A stretch of 64,000 nucleotides of DNA from Zygosaccharomyces rouxii (Eukaryota; Ascomycota; Saccharomycetes; Saccharomycetales; Saccharomycetaceae), in the NCBI RefSeq assembly GCF_000026365.1, contig NC_012996.1, positions 1,674,001 to 1,738,000 of the forward strand, read 5' to 3'. The position numbers and the translations under genes were made by a program. A model generated the notes under the pieces. The model saw only the letters and a program-made list of their open reading frames with translations. It ran no database searches and was not told where the DNA came from. Shown one piece after another: positions 26,506 through 35,833 of the stretch; the first letter of the stretch is position 1; each line of letters begins with the position of its first letter.

Positions 26506-27867
26506 TTAGCCTTTGATGTGAGGCTTCAACAGTCTTAATCTTTCAACTGCCTTCTCTAAGTAGTCGTCATCCTTGCAGACGGCGAATCTTAGCAAGTTTT
26601 CAGCGCCCTTTTCGTGTTCTTTAATGTAGAATTCTGTTGGTGGGATGGCAACAACACCCAATTCGTTGATTAGCCAGTAAGAGATTCTAAAATCTTTACC
26701 CTTATCCAATAATTCTTCAGGGTATGGGTAGTCTTCTGGAACGTTTACCTTGGAGAAGTCCACTAGAATGAAATAAGTACCCTCTGGTATCGTGTAGGGT
26801 AATCCCATTTCTTTAAAGACGCTTGTAAAGATCTCAAATTTACGGATATAGTCCGTTCTCATAGCTTCGAAGTAGTCACCCTTTAGAGCATCTTCAATGG
26901 AATTGGCAACTGCCTCTTGGATGGGGGAAGGCGAACTGAAACAGATACGTGTATGGCCCTTTGAGACATATGATAACAGTTCAGGGTTCAATGAGATGAC
27001 CCAACCAATTCTCCAACCAGTTGCAGCAAAGGTCTTACCCGCAGACCCAACGGTTAGAGTCAATTGACCAATCTCAGGAGAAAGCGTAGCGATTCTAGTA
27101 TAAGAATCGGTGAAATACAAAAATTCGTAAACTTCATCAGAAATGATTACCACGTTGTTTTCAACACATAGGTTACCAATCTTGGTCAATTCTTCCTTGG
27201 TAAAGACTTTACCAATTGGATTATGAGGTGTGTTCAAAATAAGAGCCTTTGTCTTACTGGTAAATGCCTTGGCCAACTCTTCGTAATCGATTGTCCAATC
27301 TTTACCTTCCACGATACGCTGGTCCATATCCTTTGGTGGATTGATAGGAACATAAACAACTTTTCCACCAAGTAACTCGATGTTTGGAATGTATTGATCG
27401 AAAAATGGTTCGAAAACAATAACCTCGTCACCGGGATTCAGAATACCCATAAGACTTGAAAGTATACCTTCATTTGCACCTGTAGTAATGGTAACATTTT
27501 CATCTTTTAATTCTTGGCCGTATAGAGGAGAATATAATTTCTTTAGTGAATTGATCACACTAGGACGACCCTTTGTAGGAGAATACTGGTTTACAAGGGG
27601 AATTTCCAAAGCTTTTTGAGCTTCGTGAATAGCGAATTGTGGTGGCGAATAGGAGAAAAATCCTTGGCCCAAATTGATTAAATCACGGCCTTTATTTTGT
27701 TCGTTATTAGCAGCAGTAGCGGCAGCTTCATTGGTCAATGACCAAACATCCTTGGCATTATTAGAGGTAAAATACTTGTTTGGTGTAATTTGAGGACGAT
27801 TGACAGCCATCTTAGTATAATGTCTAAAGCTATTTGTATTCTTGAGAGCTGTTAGACGATTAAACAT
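26506..27867 (-). CDS. BNA3: Kynurenine aminotransferase Bna3
   Basis: Bna3 is a class-I/II pyridoxal-phosphate aminotransferase that converts kynurenine to kynurenate, branching from NAD+ synthesis. The 453-aa product has INLGQGFFSYSPPQFA, TTGANEGI, the NTPHNPIGK Asn (about 216), SDEVYE (Asp244, Tyr247), and the Schiff-base lysine in GSAGKTFAATGWRIGW (Lys278). The C-terminal substrate Arg lies in LLRFAVCKDD. All catalytic positions are intact. Two ATGs, at residues 1 and 20, are plausible. The first adds a basic Asn/Arg-rich leader that could target mitochondria, and the second gives a cytosolic form near the S. cerevisiae length (444 aa). Confidence 0.95.
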   Translation of the reverse strand: MFNRLTALKNTNSFRHYTKMAVNRPQITPNKYFTSNNAKDVWSLTNEAAATAANNEQNKGRDLINLGQGFFSYSPPQFAIHEAQKALEIPLVNQYSPTKGRPSVINSLKKLYSPLYGQELKDENVTITTGANEGILSSLMGILNPGDEVIVFEPFFDQYIPNIELLGGKVVYVPINPPKDMDQRIVEGKDWTIDYEELAKAFTSKTKALILNTPHNPIGKVFTKEELTKIGNLCVENNVVIISDEVYEFLYFTDSYTRIATLSPEIGQLTLTVGSAGKTFAATGWRIGWVISLNPELLSYVSKGHTRICFSSPSPIQEAVANSIEDALKGDYFEAMRTDYIRKFEIFTSVFKEMGLPYTIPEGTYFILVDFSKVNVPEDYPYPEELLDKGKDFRISYWLINELGVVAIPPTEFYIKEHEKGAENLLRFAVCKDDDYLEKAVERLRLLKPHIKG

Positions 27868-28613
27868 CGTTATTTGAAAGCAAAGGGAATTTGTATAAGC
27901 TGCTAGATAACATTGCTACCGTTCCTTTATATTGCAATATCTCATTATGCTGTACCTGCGATTTAAAAGGTGGCCGCTTAATCTATAAAGCCGCTTCGAT
28001 AACGTCACGTGCATATAGAAGCCACAGTTGTGCCCTAAACAGATAATTAGGGTACGGTTTCACTTTTGAACTTTGTACCCTAGGGCAACGGTTAAGGGCT
28101 TACTTAGGGTTCTGTAATATGCAATAGTATATATGTCTAAGCAAGAGTAGCTAGCTGCTTACCATACTACCGATAAGCATAGTCTTGCTAGCCTTACAGT
28201 ACCAGGACTGCTGCTAAGGATAGTATTGATCATTCCAAGAACTTTAACATCTACCGTAGTCTTTATATCGTTATCAATGCAGTAGAAATTGTATACTTCA
28301 TCCATAAAACCGATGGCCTTACAGCCAGCTCAATCTACATAATGTGCACAGCACCGTTGCAGTCTTAAAGACCCGGAGCTTGACATTATCGATTTAGGGG
28401 CTTCATAGGACCACTAATACGGCACCTTGACTACTCTCGAGGCCATTGGGATTTACAGGGGACACCCTGCGAATCCTTGCCCTAAATTCAACGGCTTTAG
28501 GGCTTCGCTGGAATATATCAGAGTATACACACAGTATATACATACATGTAGAAGACTCGATCTCATCACAATGTACACACCTTCCCATTTCTAGCTCACT
28601 AGACGTTATCAAT
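27868..28613. other. 746-bp BNA3-SDH8 divergent region with TTAGGG/CCCTAA cluster
   Basis: It contains at least six CCCTAA/TTAGGG motifs. They are GCCCTAA at 28032, TTAGGG at 28047, ACCCTAGGGC at 28077-28086, TTAGGG at 28104 and 28394, and an inverted pair GCCCTAAA/TTTAGGGC at 28479-28486 and 28496-28503. ARCCCTAA is the binding sequence of the general factor Tbf1, which in yeast is enriched at snoRNA promoters. A CACGTG lies at about 28006. A TATA-like TATATA at 28128 follows the first cluster and precedes a potential hairpin RNA. Confidence 0.5.
28141..28330 (+). ncRNA. Candidate small RNA (snoRNA-like) downstream of Tbf1-type sites
   Basis: GCAAGA (28141-28146) pairs with TCTTGC (28183-28188). 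An inner stem TGCTTA/TAAGCA (28156-28161 with 28174-28179) closes a 12-nt loop, leaving an asymmetric internal loop. This is followed by ACAGTA (28196-28201), which fits the H-box pattern ANANNA. Further on, ACTGC and TATTGAT pair with GCAGT and ATCAAT, but without a clear pocket or a well-placed ACA. The Tbf1-like sites and TATA upstream suit a snoRNA promoter. The 3' half does not fold convincingly as H/ACA, so this is tentative. Confidence 0.3.
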
Positions 28614-29012
28614 ATGTTGTCCGGTATTAAGAACCTAACAAGAACTGCACCATCTATTAGAACAGGTCTACGATTAACCAACACAAGACTGTTCAACACG
28701 AACAAGACTCCTGGTCCACCAAAATTACCAAAGGAAGAACAGGAAGAATTTGAAGAGCTACAAAAGTTAGCAAACTCTCAGGATGCCATCGAGGAATACA
28801 ACCGTCAAGTCTCTAGTGATTCCACTAGAGAGAGTTTAAACAACCCAATCTTAACCAAAAATGATATTGGAGGCTTCTCACCAGAATTTACCAAAACTAT
28901 TCCTGAATTTGAAGGAAATGTTAATCCAAAGACTGGTGAAGTCAACGGTCCTAAACAAGATCCTCTAAGGCATGGTGATTATTCATTTAACGGTAGGGTT
29001 ACTGACTTTTAA
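28614..29012 (+). CDS. SDH8: Succinate dehydrogenase assembly factor Sdh8 (SDHAF4)
   Basis: Sdh8/SDHAF4 binds flavinylated Sdh1 in the mitochondrial matrix and promotes its joining to Sdh2. The 132-aa product has an N-terminal basic, Thr/Arg-rich presequence (about residues 1-35) and a charged linker. The invariant C-terminus carries the DUF1674 signature GGFSPEFTKTIPEFEGNVN, TGEVNGPKQDPLRHGD and FNGRVTDF. The ATG at 28614 is preferred over a longer in-frame extension because a presequence begins there. It is the YBR269C orthologue, convergent with NUP82 (18 nt). It shares complex-II biogenesis with SDH3 at 5.1 kb, though the two are not close. Confidence 0.94.
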   Translation: MLSGIKNLTRTAPSIRTGLRLTNTRLFNTNKTPGPPKLPKEEQEEFEELQKLANSQDAIEEYNRQVSSDSTRESLNNPILTKNDIGGFSPEFTKTIPEFEGNVNPKTGEVNGPKQDPLRHGDYSFNGRVTDF

Positions 29013-29030
29013 CATTGTTACTGTATATAA

Positions 29031-31109
29031 TTAAGTACTAAACCCCACTTCTGACGAAGCATGTGCTAATTGGTTATTACATTCTTTGATTATCTTTGTG
29101 TCACTTTCCAAGATGGAGAGTAGTTCTGTCCATTCGCTCTTAGATTTTTCACCAACGTCTTTATCTTCCAGGCTAATGTTCTCTAATTCCTTTTGCAAAT
29201 AACGCAGTTGATCCTGTTGGTTTTTCTGATGATGGACGTATTGGTTGAACACAAGCACCTGGTTACGGATTTCTTTGAACCAGGCCATTTCCTTATCGGT
29301 AATATTCATTTCTCTGAATTTCGGCGACTCGTTAATCCGTCCTAATTTCTCGCTCAAGCTGTTAAACCTTTGTAAAAGCTTGTCTTGTCTTTGTATTTTG
29401 GATTCACACTCTGATGATTGGCTTTGTGCCTTTGATCTCAATTTGTCTTGTTTACTCAGAATTTCACTACTGTATTGTAATTGACGAGTAAGCTCGTATT
29501 GTTGTTCAAGGCATCTGTTATGCAAATTAAATCCTAGAGCTTGAGCCTTTACGATCTTTTGCAAAAATTCTTTGGAAACGGTGGTCAAAATTTCTAATTG
29601 TTCTTCATTGGATTCATTGTTCAATTTTGTTTGTCTCTTAGAAGGCTCTACCAATTTGGACAGCGGTTTCTTAGCTTCTGTCTGGAATGAAGCATTTAAT
29701 GACAATATTTCTGACATAGGTTGGTTTAATGCCACTTCGTAACGGGGGATATCGACATTTGCCTTCTTTTCATCTTTGACGGTGCTTGGTTGATCATTTA
29801 CAGCTGTTGATTTAACAAAAACAGTGTCTTTGGAAACGAATACATCTTTTGGTTCGGTATCTTTCTTCCACATCGCATACGAATCAATCTGAGATACACC
29901 TTCAATCTTGGAAATTTCGCTTTTAAATTGTAAATCGGCTATCGGTTCTAAATCACTGTTGTCAATACAATTGGATAAAATCTTAGACCAAGGCGAAGTG
30001 TCTACTAAATAAATATCTGATGTACCGCCCAATACGAAAAATTGACTCAAGGTTCCTTGCTTCAATACTAACTCACCTCTTTCTAATCTTATCGATTCTA
30101 CCAAAACTAGTGAATTATTATAAGAATAACCTTTACTGTCCCAACACATTGTCAATTCTAGATCTTGATAAAGGACGACGATAGTCCCATCATCAAAACT
30201 CATTAGAAGAAGATCGTTATTTGCACCAATCGGCAGAATTTTTAATTGCACTGCAGTCCTATCGTAGTATCTATCTGGGAAGGGTGCAATGGTGAAGGGA
30301 CCTTGACCTCTAACTCTAAGCCAATCCATTGGTATGTCGATTTTAGTCTGATCATTTTCTAGTCCTTGACGTAGTTTGGATATGAATTGAAATTGCTTGA
30401 TAGTATTTCTTTTGGTGGCATCAGGAGTTTCCACACTCAAGTTTTCATACTGAACCAGTGATTTATGCATTAAAAGATCCAATTTGTGGGAATCTATTTC
30501 AATGGAACAGGGCAAACATGGATAAAATGCGTAAATGTCACAACCTTCAGCAACACTCAGTGCGTAAAGAGTTAATCCATCTTGACTGAACGTAATACTC
30601 TCGATATCTGTAACTAGACCCTCCATTCCAAATGCACCATCATGTTGGTTTAAAACTAGTAGTTTTGGTTGTTTATCATATGGATAGTATCTGTCCAGCA
30701 GGTGAATCGTATTGTCTGTTTTCAAAATTACAATACAATGCTCTCGATATGCTAATGGATGAAATAAAACTTTCTTAATGAGAGGATCTTGTCTAGAGTC
30801 TACTGAATACCTAAATTTTTGGAATCCTTCATAGGAAACTTGAGAGTAACCCCAGGGAATCTCAACAATTCTTACCTCTCTAGAATTGTAAAGTAACAAA
30901 AGGGTTCCTGTTGGACTCAAAACCACATGTTCCACATCTTCTATCGTGGGTTCTAATAGCATAAATTCATATTTGGAATCAAAAGCGTTACACCATCTTA
31001 TACTGGAATCTTGATAGATTACAACTTTGGAACCGTCTTGAGAGGTACAGAGAAATCGCTTTGAGCTCCCACTGGCTCTTTTGAAGATCGAGTGAGATCC
31101 AATTGACAT
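29031..31109 (-). CDS. NUP82: Nucleoporin Nup82
   Basis: Nup82 anchors the Nup159-Nsp1 complex on the cytoplasmic face of the nuclear pore and is needed for mRNA export. The 692-aa product has an N-terminal beta-propeller-like region (about 1-420) with segments such as VVIYQDSSIRWCNAFDSKYEFMLLEPT, LSPTGTLLLLYNSREV, LKTDNTIHLLDRYYP and ITFSQDGLTLYALS. The C-terminal part (about 520-690) is a heptad-rich coiled coil that mediates trimer formation. Length is close to the roughly 713 aa of S. cerevisiae. It is adjacent to SDH8 and MRPL37 in the interleaved YJL061W / YBR268-269 order. Confidence 0.93.
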   Translation of the reverse strand: MSIGSHSIFKRASGSSKRFLCTSQDGSKVVIYQDSSIRWCNAFDSKYEFMLLEPTIEDVEHVVLSPTGTLLLLYNSREVRIVEIPWGYSQVSYEGFQKFRYSVDSRQDPLIKKVLFHPLAYREHCIVILKTDNTIHLLDRYYPYDKQPKLLVLNQHDGAFGMEGLVTDIESITFSQDGLTLYALSVAEGCDIYAFYPCLPCSIEIDSHKLDLLMHKSLVQYENLSVETPDATKRNTIKQFQFISKLRQGLENDQTKIDIPMDWLRVRGQGPFTIAPFPDRYYDRTAVQLKILPIGANNDLLLMSFDDGTIVVLYQDLELTMCWDSKGYSYNNSLVLVESIRLERGELVLKQGTLSQFFVLGGTSDIYLVDTSPWSKILSNCIDNSDLEPIADLQFKSEISKIEGVSQIDSYAMWKKDTEPKDVFVSKDTVFVKSTAVNDQPSTVKDEKKANVDIPRYEVALNQPMSEILSLNASFQTEAKKPLSKLVEPSKRQTKLNNESNEEQLEILTTVSKEFLQKIVKAQALGFNLHNRCLEQQYELTRQLQYSSEILSKQDKLRSKAQSQSSECESKIQRQDKLLQRFNSLSEKLGRINESPKFREMNITDKEMAWFKEIRNQVLVFNQYVHHQKNQQDQLRYLQKELENISLEDKDVGEKSKSEWTELLSILESDTKIIKECNNQLAHASSEVGFST

Positions 31110-31326
31110 TATTGAGGAGCTAAACAGATCAAAAACAGATTACTTTACTTGGTATGCTTGTATTATCAGCTATAAATGTACTATTCATCAAGAGCGATGA
31201 TGCCCTTCTTGTAATGAATGAAAAATCGTTAACGACGAACAGAAGAGATGAGTTCAACTATAACTCTAATTGAATTTAATCTTGGTATCTACAAGGATTT
31301 AGTATCTAATTTATTATATCGTATGT

Positions 31327-31623
31327 TCAGATTTGTTTCAAGAAATTGTTCTGTTTAATCTTTTCCCTGTTGTCTTTCCTCAATTGCTTCTTCCTAAGTT
31401 TCATTGGATCTGCCTGTAGTTTCTTCATCTGTGCCTCTGGATCTAACACTTCCCAAAGCCAGTCTGGGTACTCATTATCTTCAAGAGCCACTGGATCTTT
31501 ACCAGATTTCTTGGTATTGACATTTATTATTGTACCGGCAGGACATGATGATTTCACTGCTTGTCCCAATACGGGAGAAGTAGAAACAAACCGTCTAGGG
31601 AATAACCTAAGTAACTGGAACAT
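31327..31623 (-). CDS. MRPL37: Mitochondrial large-subunit ribosomal protein Mrpl37 (mL54)
   Basis: This is a mitochondrial 54S ribosomal protein, mL54 family. The 98-aa product from the ATG at 31623 begins [17 protein letters not shown], a typical import presequence. The family core follows: [37 protein letters not shown], then a basic tail [20 protein letters not shown]. An in-frame ATG upstream at 31749 would add 42 residues that resemble no family member and would overlap the short intergenic space to LAS21. I therefore chose the downstream start. It is the YBR268W orthologue. Confidence 0.93.
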   Translation of the reverse strand: [98 protein letters not shown]

Positions 31624-31834
31624 GGAGAGGCTAGTAATGCTGGAGGATGGACCCGAATATAGGAAGGAAACCCTAAAGTATACCTCTTCTCTGAGCTCTG
31701 ATTTATTATAGTATAAAATGCCAAAACTTTTTGATGTTGAAAGTAACATAGTGTCAGTGTCATCGACCACGAAAAGGGCGATTAAGTAAGTAGAGGAATA
31801 ATACAAATGTCGAGCACCATTTGGCGGCTAGAGC

Positions 31835-34273
31835 TCAGTTTCCAACTGCCCAGACTATTGATTCTAATCCACACTCAATTATAATATTCATAAAAATATT
31901 CCAAGATACGAAATAGCACAGTTTGGGACTGAAAACACTCCAGATGAATAAATGGAATCTGAAGACGTAGCACGCAATAAGTAGGAAAACTCCTACAACG
32001 CAGTTGAAAATCAAGAATGGAATCTTTTGTTCAGCATATAGTATCCATTTGCGGCTCTCAGGACGAGGTATAGTCGATTTGTAAAGTGACCAATAAATTG
32101 TAGGTGCAAAATTGGATACAAACATCATGAATCCAACGAGGTAAATGTTGTAGTTTTCAGGAACACCGTTATAAGCATTGGAGAGATCAATTGAAGCAAT
32201 TGAATTTGTACCACCAAATTGATAAAATGTGAAGTACTGTAATAACAATGACGATAGTGAAACGAAGTAGGTGTTAGATCCATAGTAATCTGTGAAAAGA
32301 CGGGAAAGAGCAGCTCTCAGTACTTCGAAGATGAAAAAAAGTGGAATATTGGCAGTTGGGGATTGGAACATGAGCAAAATTGAAAGCATACTGAAAAGAT
32401 TAGCTTTACAGACTCCTATTTTGGAAGCGCTGATCTTGACCACCAAACAAGCAATGAAATATTTGAAGAAAAATTGTGCCATGGGAACTAAGGCCTTGCC
32501 AAACACTTCTTCTGGATTAGTGTGCTCCTTGGTAAAAAAGAGGCACGATTTGAATGCAAGCTCTTGCATCCAAAATGGTACATCTTCACGGTTAACGATT
32601 GCCCAACTGATTTTATAACTACCACACAATGCACATAGGGAAAAAGAAAGGATAAACGATAATCGATCTCCTAGACTACCTCCGAGACCCACTGTAAAAA
32701 TGGTTAAGATGTTTAAGTACCATTGTACACCTGGATTAGCTTTTAACAATTCGAAAATAGTATTATCATAAGTGTACTTTTGACCACTGTTGTTCCATCC
32801 ACGAATTAATCTTACACAGACAAAGCAAACAAAATGCAATCCGAGAGCCTTACGCAAGTACAACTGTGACAAAAGTAAGGCACCAGTAATTACCCACCAC
32901 CAAATTTGGTGTTCCTCCTCTACAAAGCTACTGCTAAATGTCGCGATACCAAGTAGTAGTGAGAGCACAATCGTAAGAAGGCTAGATTTACTCAATTGCA
33001 TAATAGAGATTCCATACCAGAGGGCTACAGCGGTTAGTACGGTCAACAAACCGAACCCTGCAGCTAATATGGGATACTTGTAATTGGTTGCAGATTTAGT
33101 CAAAACTTCTTGTAGATCTTTCATTTGTTCAAATTCTTCATTAATGGATTCGTTTTTGACTTCTAAAGTACGACCCAAAAGAGACGCAAGTTGATTAAAA
33201 TTATCCTTTACCTTTATAGCAGCCATTTTACTGTCTAACAGTTGTAAGAAATCCGGAATTATGATACCAACATTGTTTTTGGGAATGGGAATATTAAATA
33301 ATGCTGCCAAAGTGGGAACAAAATCTACCTGTTGAACTTTGGTCAAATAATCGTAATTTACTTCACCATCTTGGAACTGTGTAGTTATTGGTAAGTGTAC
33401 ATCTCTCTGATGTAATGGAGGTTGGAATTGTTTCAATTTCTTTGAGATCATAACTAGAGCAGATGAAGTTTCTCCTGGAGACGAACCGCCGTGGTTACCA
33501 ACTTCGTTCATTCCATGATCTCCCATTACACACACTAAAGTGTTTTCATCTACGTTTTCGTAGATATTTTTAACAATTGAATCCATTTCTGCATGCTTAC
33601 CAGGCATAAAGACAGATCTAGCACCTCCCTTGTGACCAATATGGTCCAATCCTAAGTAGTGTAGTATCAATACGTCCCAGTCTTTTTGAGTTTCCAATTG
33701 ATGGGGTAAATGTCTAGTAACATTTAGATCTACCTGTTCAAAATCACTAACAAAGAAAGAGTTGGTCCCTTCGTACTCTTGAAAGAAATCTAATGGGAAT
33801 AGTTTGAGCCACGTATCGTCACCAAAGAATCTCATCTTTTTCCCCTGTCTAACAAATTGCTTAAGCCATGAATCCTGTTCTTTCAAATTGGATGATGAAT
33901 CATCTTCAGCAACGTTTAGGATAGCATCGAGGAAATTAGGAGTTGAACCTGTAGTAATACCTTTCAATCTCGGCAGCGTAACTGTTGGTGGATTTGAATA
34001 TGCTGTAAATCCCCATGCTTCACCATCATTAATCAACGAATGGACAAATTTAAAGTTTGAGATAGATTCTTCAAATACAAAATCACTTCTCAATGCATCA
34101 ACGACAATCAATACGAATTTATCGAATACTGGTTTGGATTGAGTTTGAATAGATGATTCTATAATAAAATCTGCGTTACCTTTGAGAACATTCTTTTGGG
34201 GGAAAAATCCACAGCAGAAAATGAATATGGCAACAAATTGAGCCAATAGCAGCGTTATTATTTGCCTTAGCAT
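31835..34273 (-). CDS. LAS21: GPI ethanolamine phosphate transferase 2, Las21/Gpi7
   Basis: Las21 adds ethanolamine phosphate to the second mannose of GPI anchors in the ER. The 812-aa protein has an N-terminal signal anchor (about 3-22) and a lumenal alkaline-phosphatase-like domain. That domain carries VVDALRSDF (Asp59), PTVTLPR (nucleophile Thr near 99), HYLGLDHIGH (Asp210/His211/His214) and MGDHGMNEVGNHGG (Asp252/His253/His261), all expected metal and catalytic positions. About ten hydrophobic helices follow from residue 400. Length is close to the 830 aa of S. cerevisiae. It is the YJL062W orthologue between MRPL37 and REI1. Confidence 0.95.
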   Translation of the reverse strand: MLRQIITLLLAQFVAIFIFCCGFFPQKNVLKGNADFIIESSIQTQSKPVFDKFVLIVVDALRSDFVFEESISNFKFVHSLINDGEAWGFTAYSNPPTVTLPRLKGITTGSTPNFLDAILNVAEDDSSSNLKEQDSWLKQFVRQGKKMRFFGDDTWLKLFPLDFFQEYEGTNSFFVSDFEQVDLNVTRHLPHQLETQKDWDVLILHYLGLDHIGHKGGARSVFMPGKHAEMDSIVKNIYENVDENTLVCVMGDHGMNEVGNHGGSSPGETSSALVMISKKLKQFQPPLHQRDVHLPITTQFQDGEVNYDYLTKVQQVDFVPTLAALFNIPIPKNNVGIIIPDFLQLLDSKMAAIKVKDNFNQLASLLGRTLEVKNESINEEFEQMKDLQEVLTKSATNYKYPILAAGFGLLTVLTAVALWYGISIMQLSKSSLLTIVLSLLLGIATFSSSFVEEEHQIWWWVITGALLLSQLYLRKALGLHFVCFVCVRLIRGWNNSGQKYTYDNTIFELLKANPGVQWYLNILTIFTVGLGGSLGDRLSFILSFSLCALCGSYKISWAIVNREDVPFWMQELAFKSCLFFTKEHTNPEEVFGKALVPMAQFFFKYFIACLVVKISASKIGVCKANLFSMLSILLMFQSPTANIPLFFIFEVLRAALSRLFTDYYGSNTYFVSLSSLLLQYFTFYQFGGTNSIASIDLSNAYNGVPENYNIYLVGFMMFVSNFAPTIYWSLYKSTIPRPESRKWILYAEQKIPFLIFNCVVGVFLLIACYVFRFHLFIWSVFSPKLCYFVSWNIFMNIIIECGLESIVWAVGN

Positions 34274-34412
34274 GGTTTCCGATATATTCCACTGTTGTTA
34301 AACATATGAATGTATGTTAACGCGAACTTAATAGAAGGGACCTTTAATACTGTAAGATACTATAAACAACAATATATAATGTACATAACAAAGAGAGATT
34401 GAAGTGCCAGCC

Positions 34413-35594
34413 TCATTGCAGGAGTTGGTCCCTGTAATGTGGTTGGAAGTTCAAATGTTTGGCGCTCTTCTTGTCGAATTGCTTCTTGTTCCTCGTCTCT
34501 TGTTGCCAAGATCTCTTTTGAGTTTGAACATTCTTTCTATCGTAAGGTTGTAGCATCTTTCTTGTCTCTGCTGCCATCACAGTACCTTGGCCTTCAGTAA
34601 GTTCTGATTCTGGTTTCAAGTTTTGTCTGTAGTACTTCATCAAAGATCTGTGACCCACTTTAACACCCGTTGGCAAATGTAGCTCGATACCATCGTGATA
34701 AATGGCTTCTTCTGGTAGTTCTTCGTCTGAAATTTCGTCTTCATCTTCATCTGCATCTTCATCCACATCTTCCCAGTCTTCATCATTACCATTACCAGAA
34801 GCTTCCACTACAATTGGTTGCTGAGGTTGACCATAAGAGGTAGTGAAATCGTAAAAATCTGAAATTTCTAATTTCTCATCTTCCTCTTCGTATGGAATTC
34901 TGCAATGTCTCTTGGCTAACATGTGTTGCCTTACGGCTTCTAAGGATCTACCTTGATAATTGCAGACAATGCAAATATTACCTAACCCAATCTTTTCAGA
35001 GATATATTTTATTAAACCTGGTTTATCAACCAAGTATTTTTGTTCTGGAATATAAAAACCATGATATTTTAGCATGTGCTCAATGTTGGTATCAAGATCA
35101 GAATGCTTTTTACCGCAGAATAAGCACTCTTCAAATGGAATATCCACACGATTCGATATTTTCACATGCATCAATTTTTCAGCTAACTGGTCCTCTGTAA
35201 GCTCGGGTTCTTCAGTTTTAGATGGTTCCTCCTTCTCAATCTTGGACTGTTCTTCAGGTTGAGGCTCAGGTGCAGATTTCTGTTCCTCCTTTAGAATATT
35301 CTTGGCAGCATTTTCATGTGCAACCTTTAACAATTCTCTTTTCCTTTCTAATAGAGCTTCTTTCTCCCTTCTACGAACCTCTTTCTTTGTCAACTGCTTC
35401 TGCTTACCATCATCTTTGTTACTCTCTGTTGATAATGCTTGCACTTTAGAGTTAAACACACTTTCAGGTATTGGTGCTAGTTGAGCAACTCTTCTCTTCA
35501 AATTATAACGATGCCATTCTGACTTCATATGTTGTCTCTGATCATCACCGCTAGGAAACTGCAATTCACATCCATTACAAGTATAACTCGACAT
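34413..35594 (-). CDS. REI1: Cytoplasmic 60S biogenesis factor Rei1
   Basis: Rei1 inserts into the peptide exit tunnel of cytoplasmic pre-60S particles and promotes recycling of Arx1/Alb1. The 393-aa product has C2H2 zinc fingers: YTCNGCELQFPSGDDQRQHM, CLFCGKKHSDLDTNIEHML and CIVCNYQGRSLEAVRQHMLAKRH. Other conserved parts are EWHRYNLKRRVAQL, an acidic region, and GIELHLPTGVKVGHRSLMKYYRQNL. The C-terminal tunnel-inserting segment ends FQPHYRDQLLQ. The ATG at 35594 matches the family start (MSSYTC). The upstream region carries PAC and RRPE elements, as expected of the ribosome-biogenesis regulon. It is the YBR267W orthologue. Confidence 0.96.
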   Translation of the reverse strand: MSSYTCNGCELQFPSGDDQRQHMKSEWHRYNLKRRVAQLAPIPESVFNSKVQALSTESNKDDGKQKQLTKKEVRRREKEALLERKRELLKVAHENAAKNILKEEQKSAPEPQPEEQSKIEKEEPSKTEEPELTEDQLAEKLMHVKISNRVDIPFEECLFCGKKHSDLDTNIEHMLKYHGFYIPEQKYLVDKPGLIKYISEKIGLGNICIVCNYQGRSLEAVRQHMLAKRHCRIPYEEEDEKLEISDFYDFTTSYGQPQQPIVVEASGNGNDEDWEDVDEDADEDEDEISDEELPEEAIYHDGIELHLPTGVKVGHRSLMKYYRQNLKPESELTEGQGTVMAAETRKMLQPYDRKNVQTQKRSWQQETRNKKQFDKKSAKHLNFQPHYRDQLLQ

Positions 35595-35652
35595 AATGAT
35601 ACTTAGATACACGGTACTCTAGCTATAAATTATTACTGTCCAATAGTGATTA

Positions 35653-35696
35653 GCTCATCGATGCCTTTAAAGCTCATCGCATGTTGAAAAATTTTT
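35653..35696 (-). promoter_or_regulatory. PAC and RRPE ribosome-biogenesis elements of REI1
   Basis: GCTCATCGC (35672-35680, PAC), preceded by a second partial copy GCTCATCG (35653-35660) and followed by TTGAAAAATTTTT (35684-35696, RRPE). They lie 60-100 nt upstream of the REI1 ATG, the usual position. In yeast PAC binds Dot6/Tod6 and RRPE binds Stb3. Confidence 0.75.
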
Positions 35697-35833
35697 GTGC
35701 GGGTAATAAATGAAAATGGCGGCAAATCGGTAGTATTAACTATATGAAGCCAAAACTGACGACAGATATGTTTGAATGCACTCTAAACAACTTTCTAAAA
35801 TACATTCGAAGCTCTTCTTTGTTCAAAAATTGT

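Noticed and set aside
31624..31806. N-terminal extension of MRPL37
   Set aside because: The extra residues match no Mrpl37 family pattern, and the presequence begins at the downstream ATG (31623).
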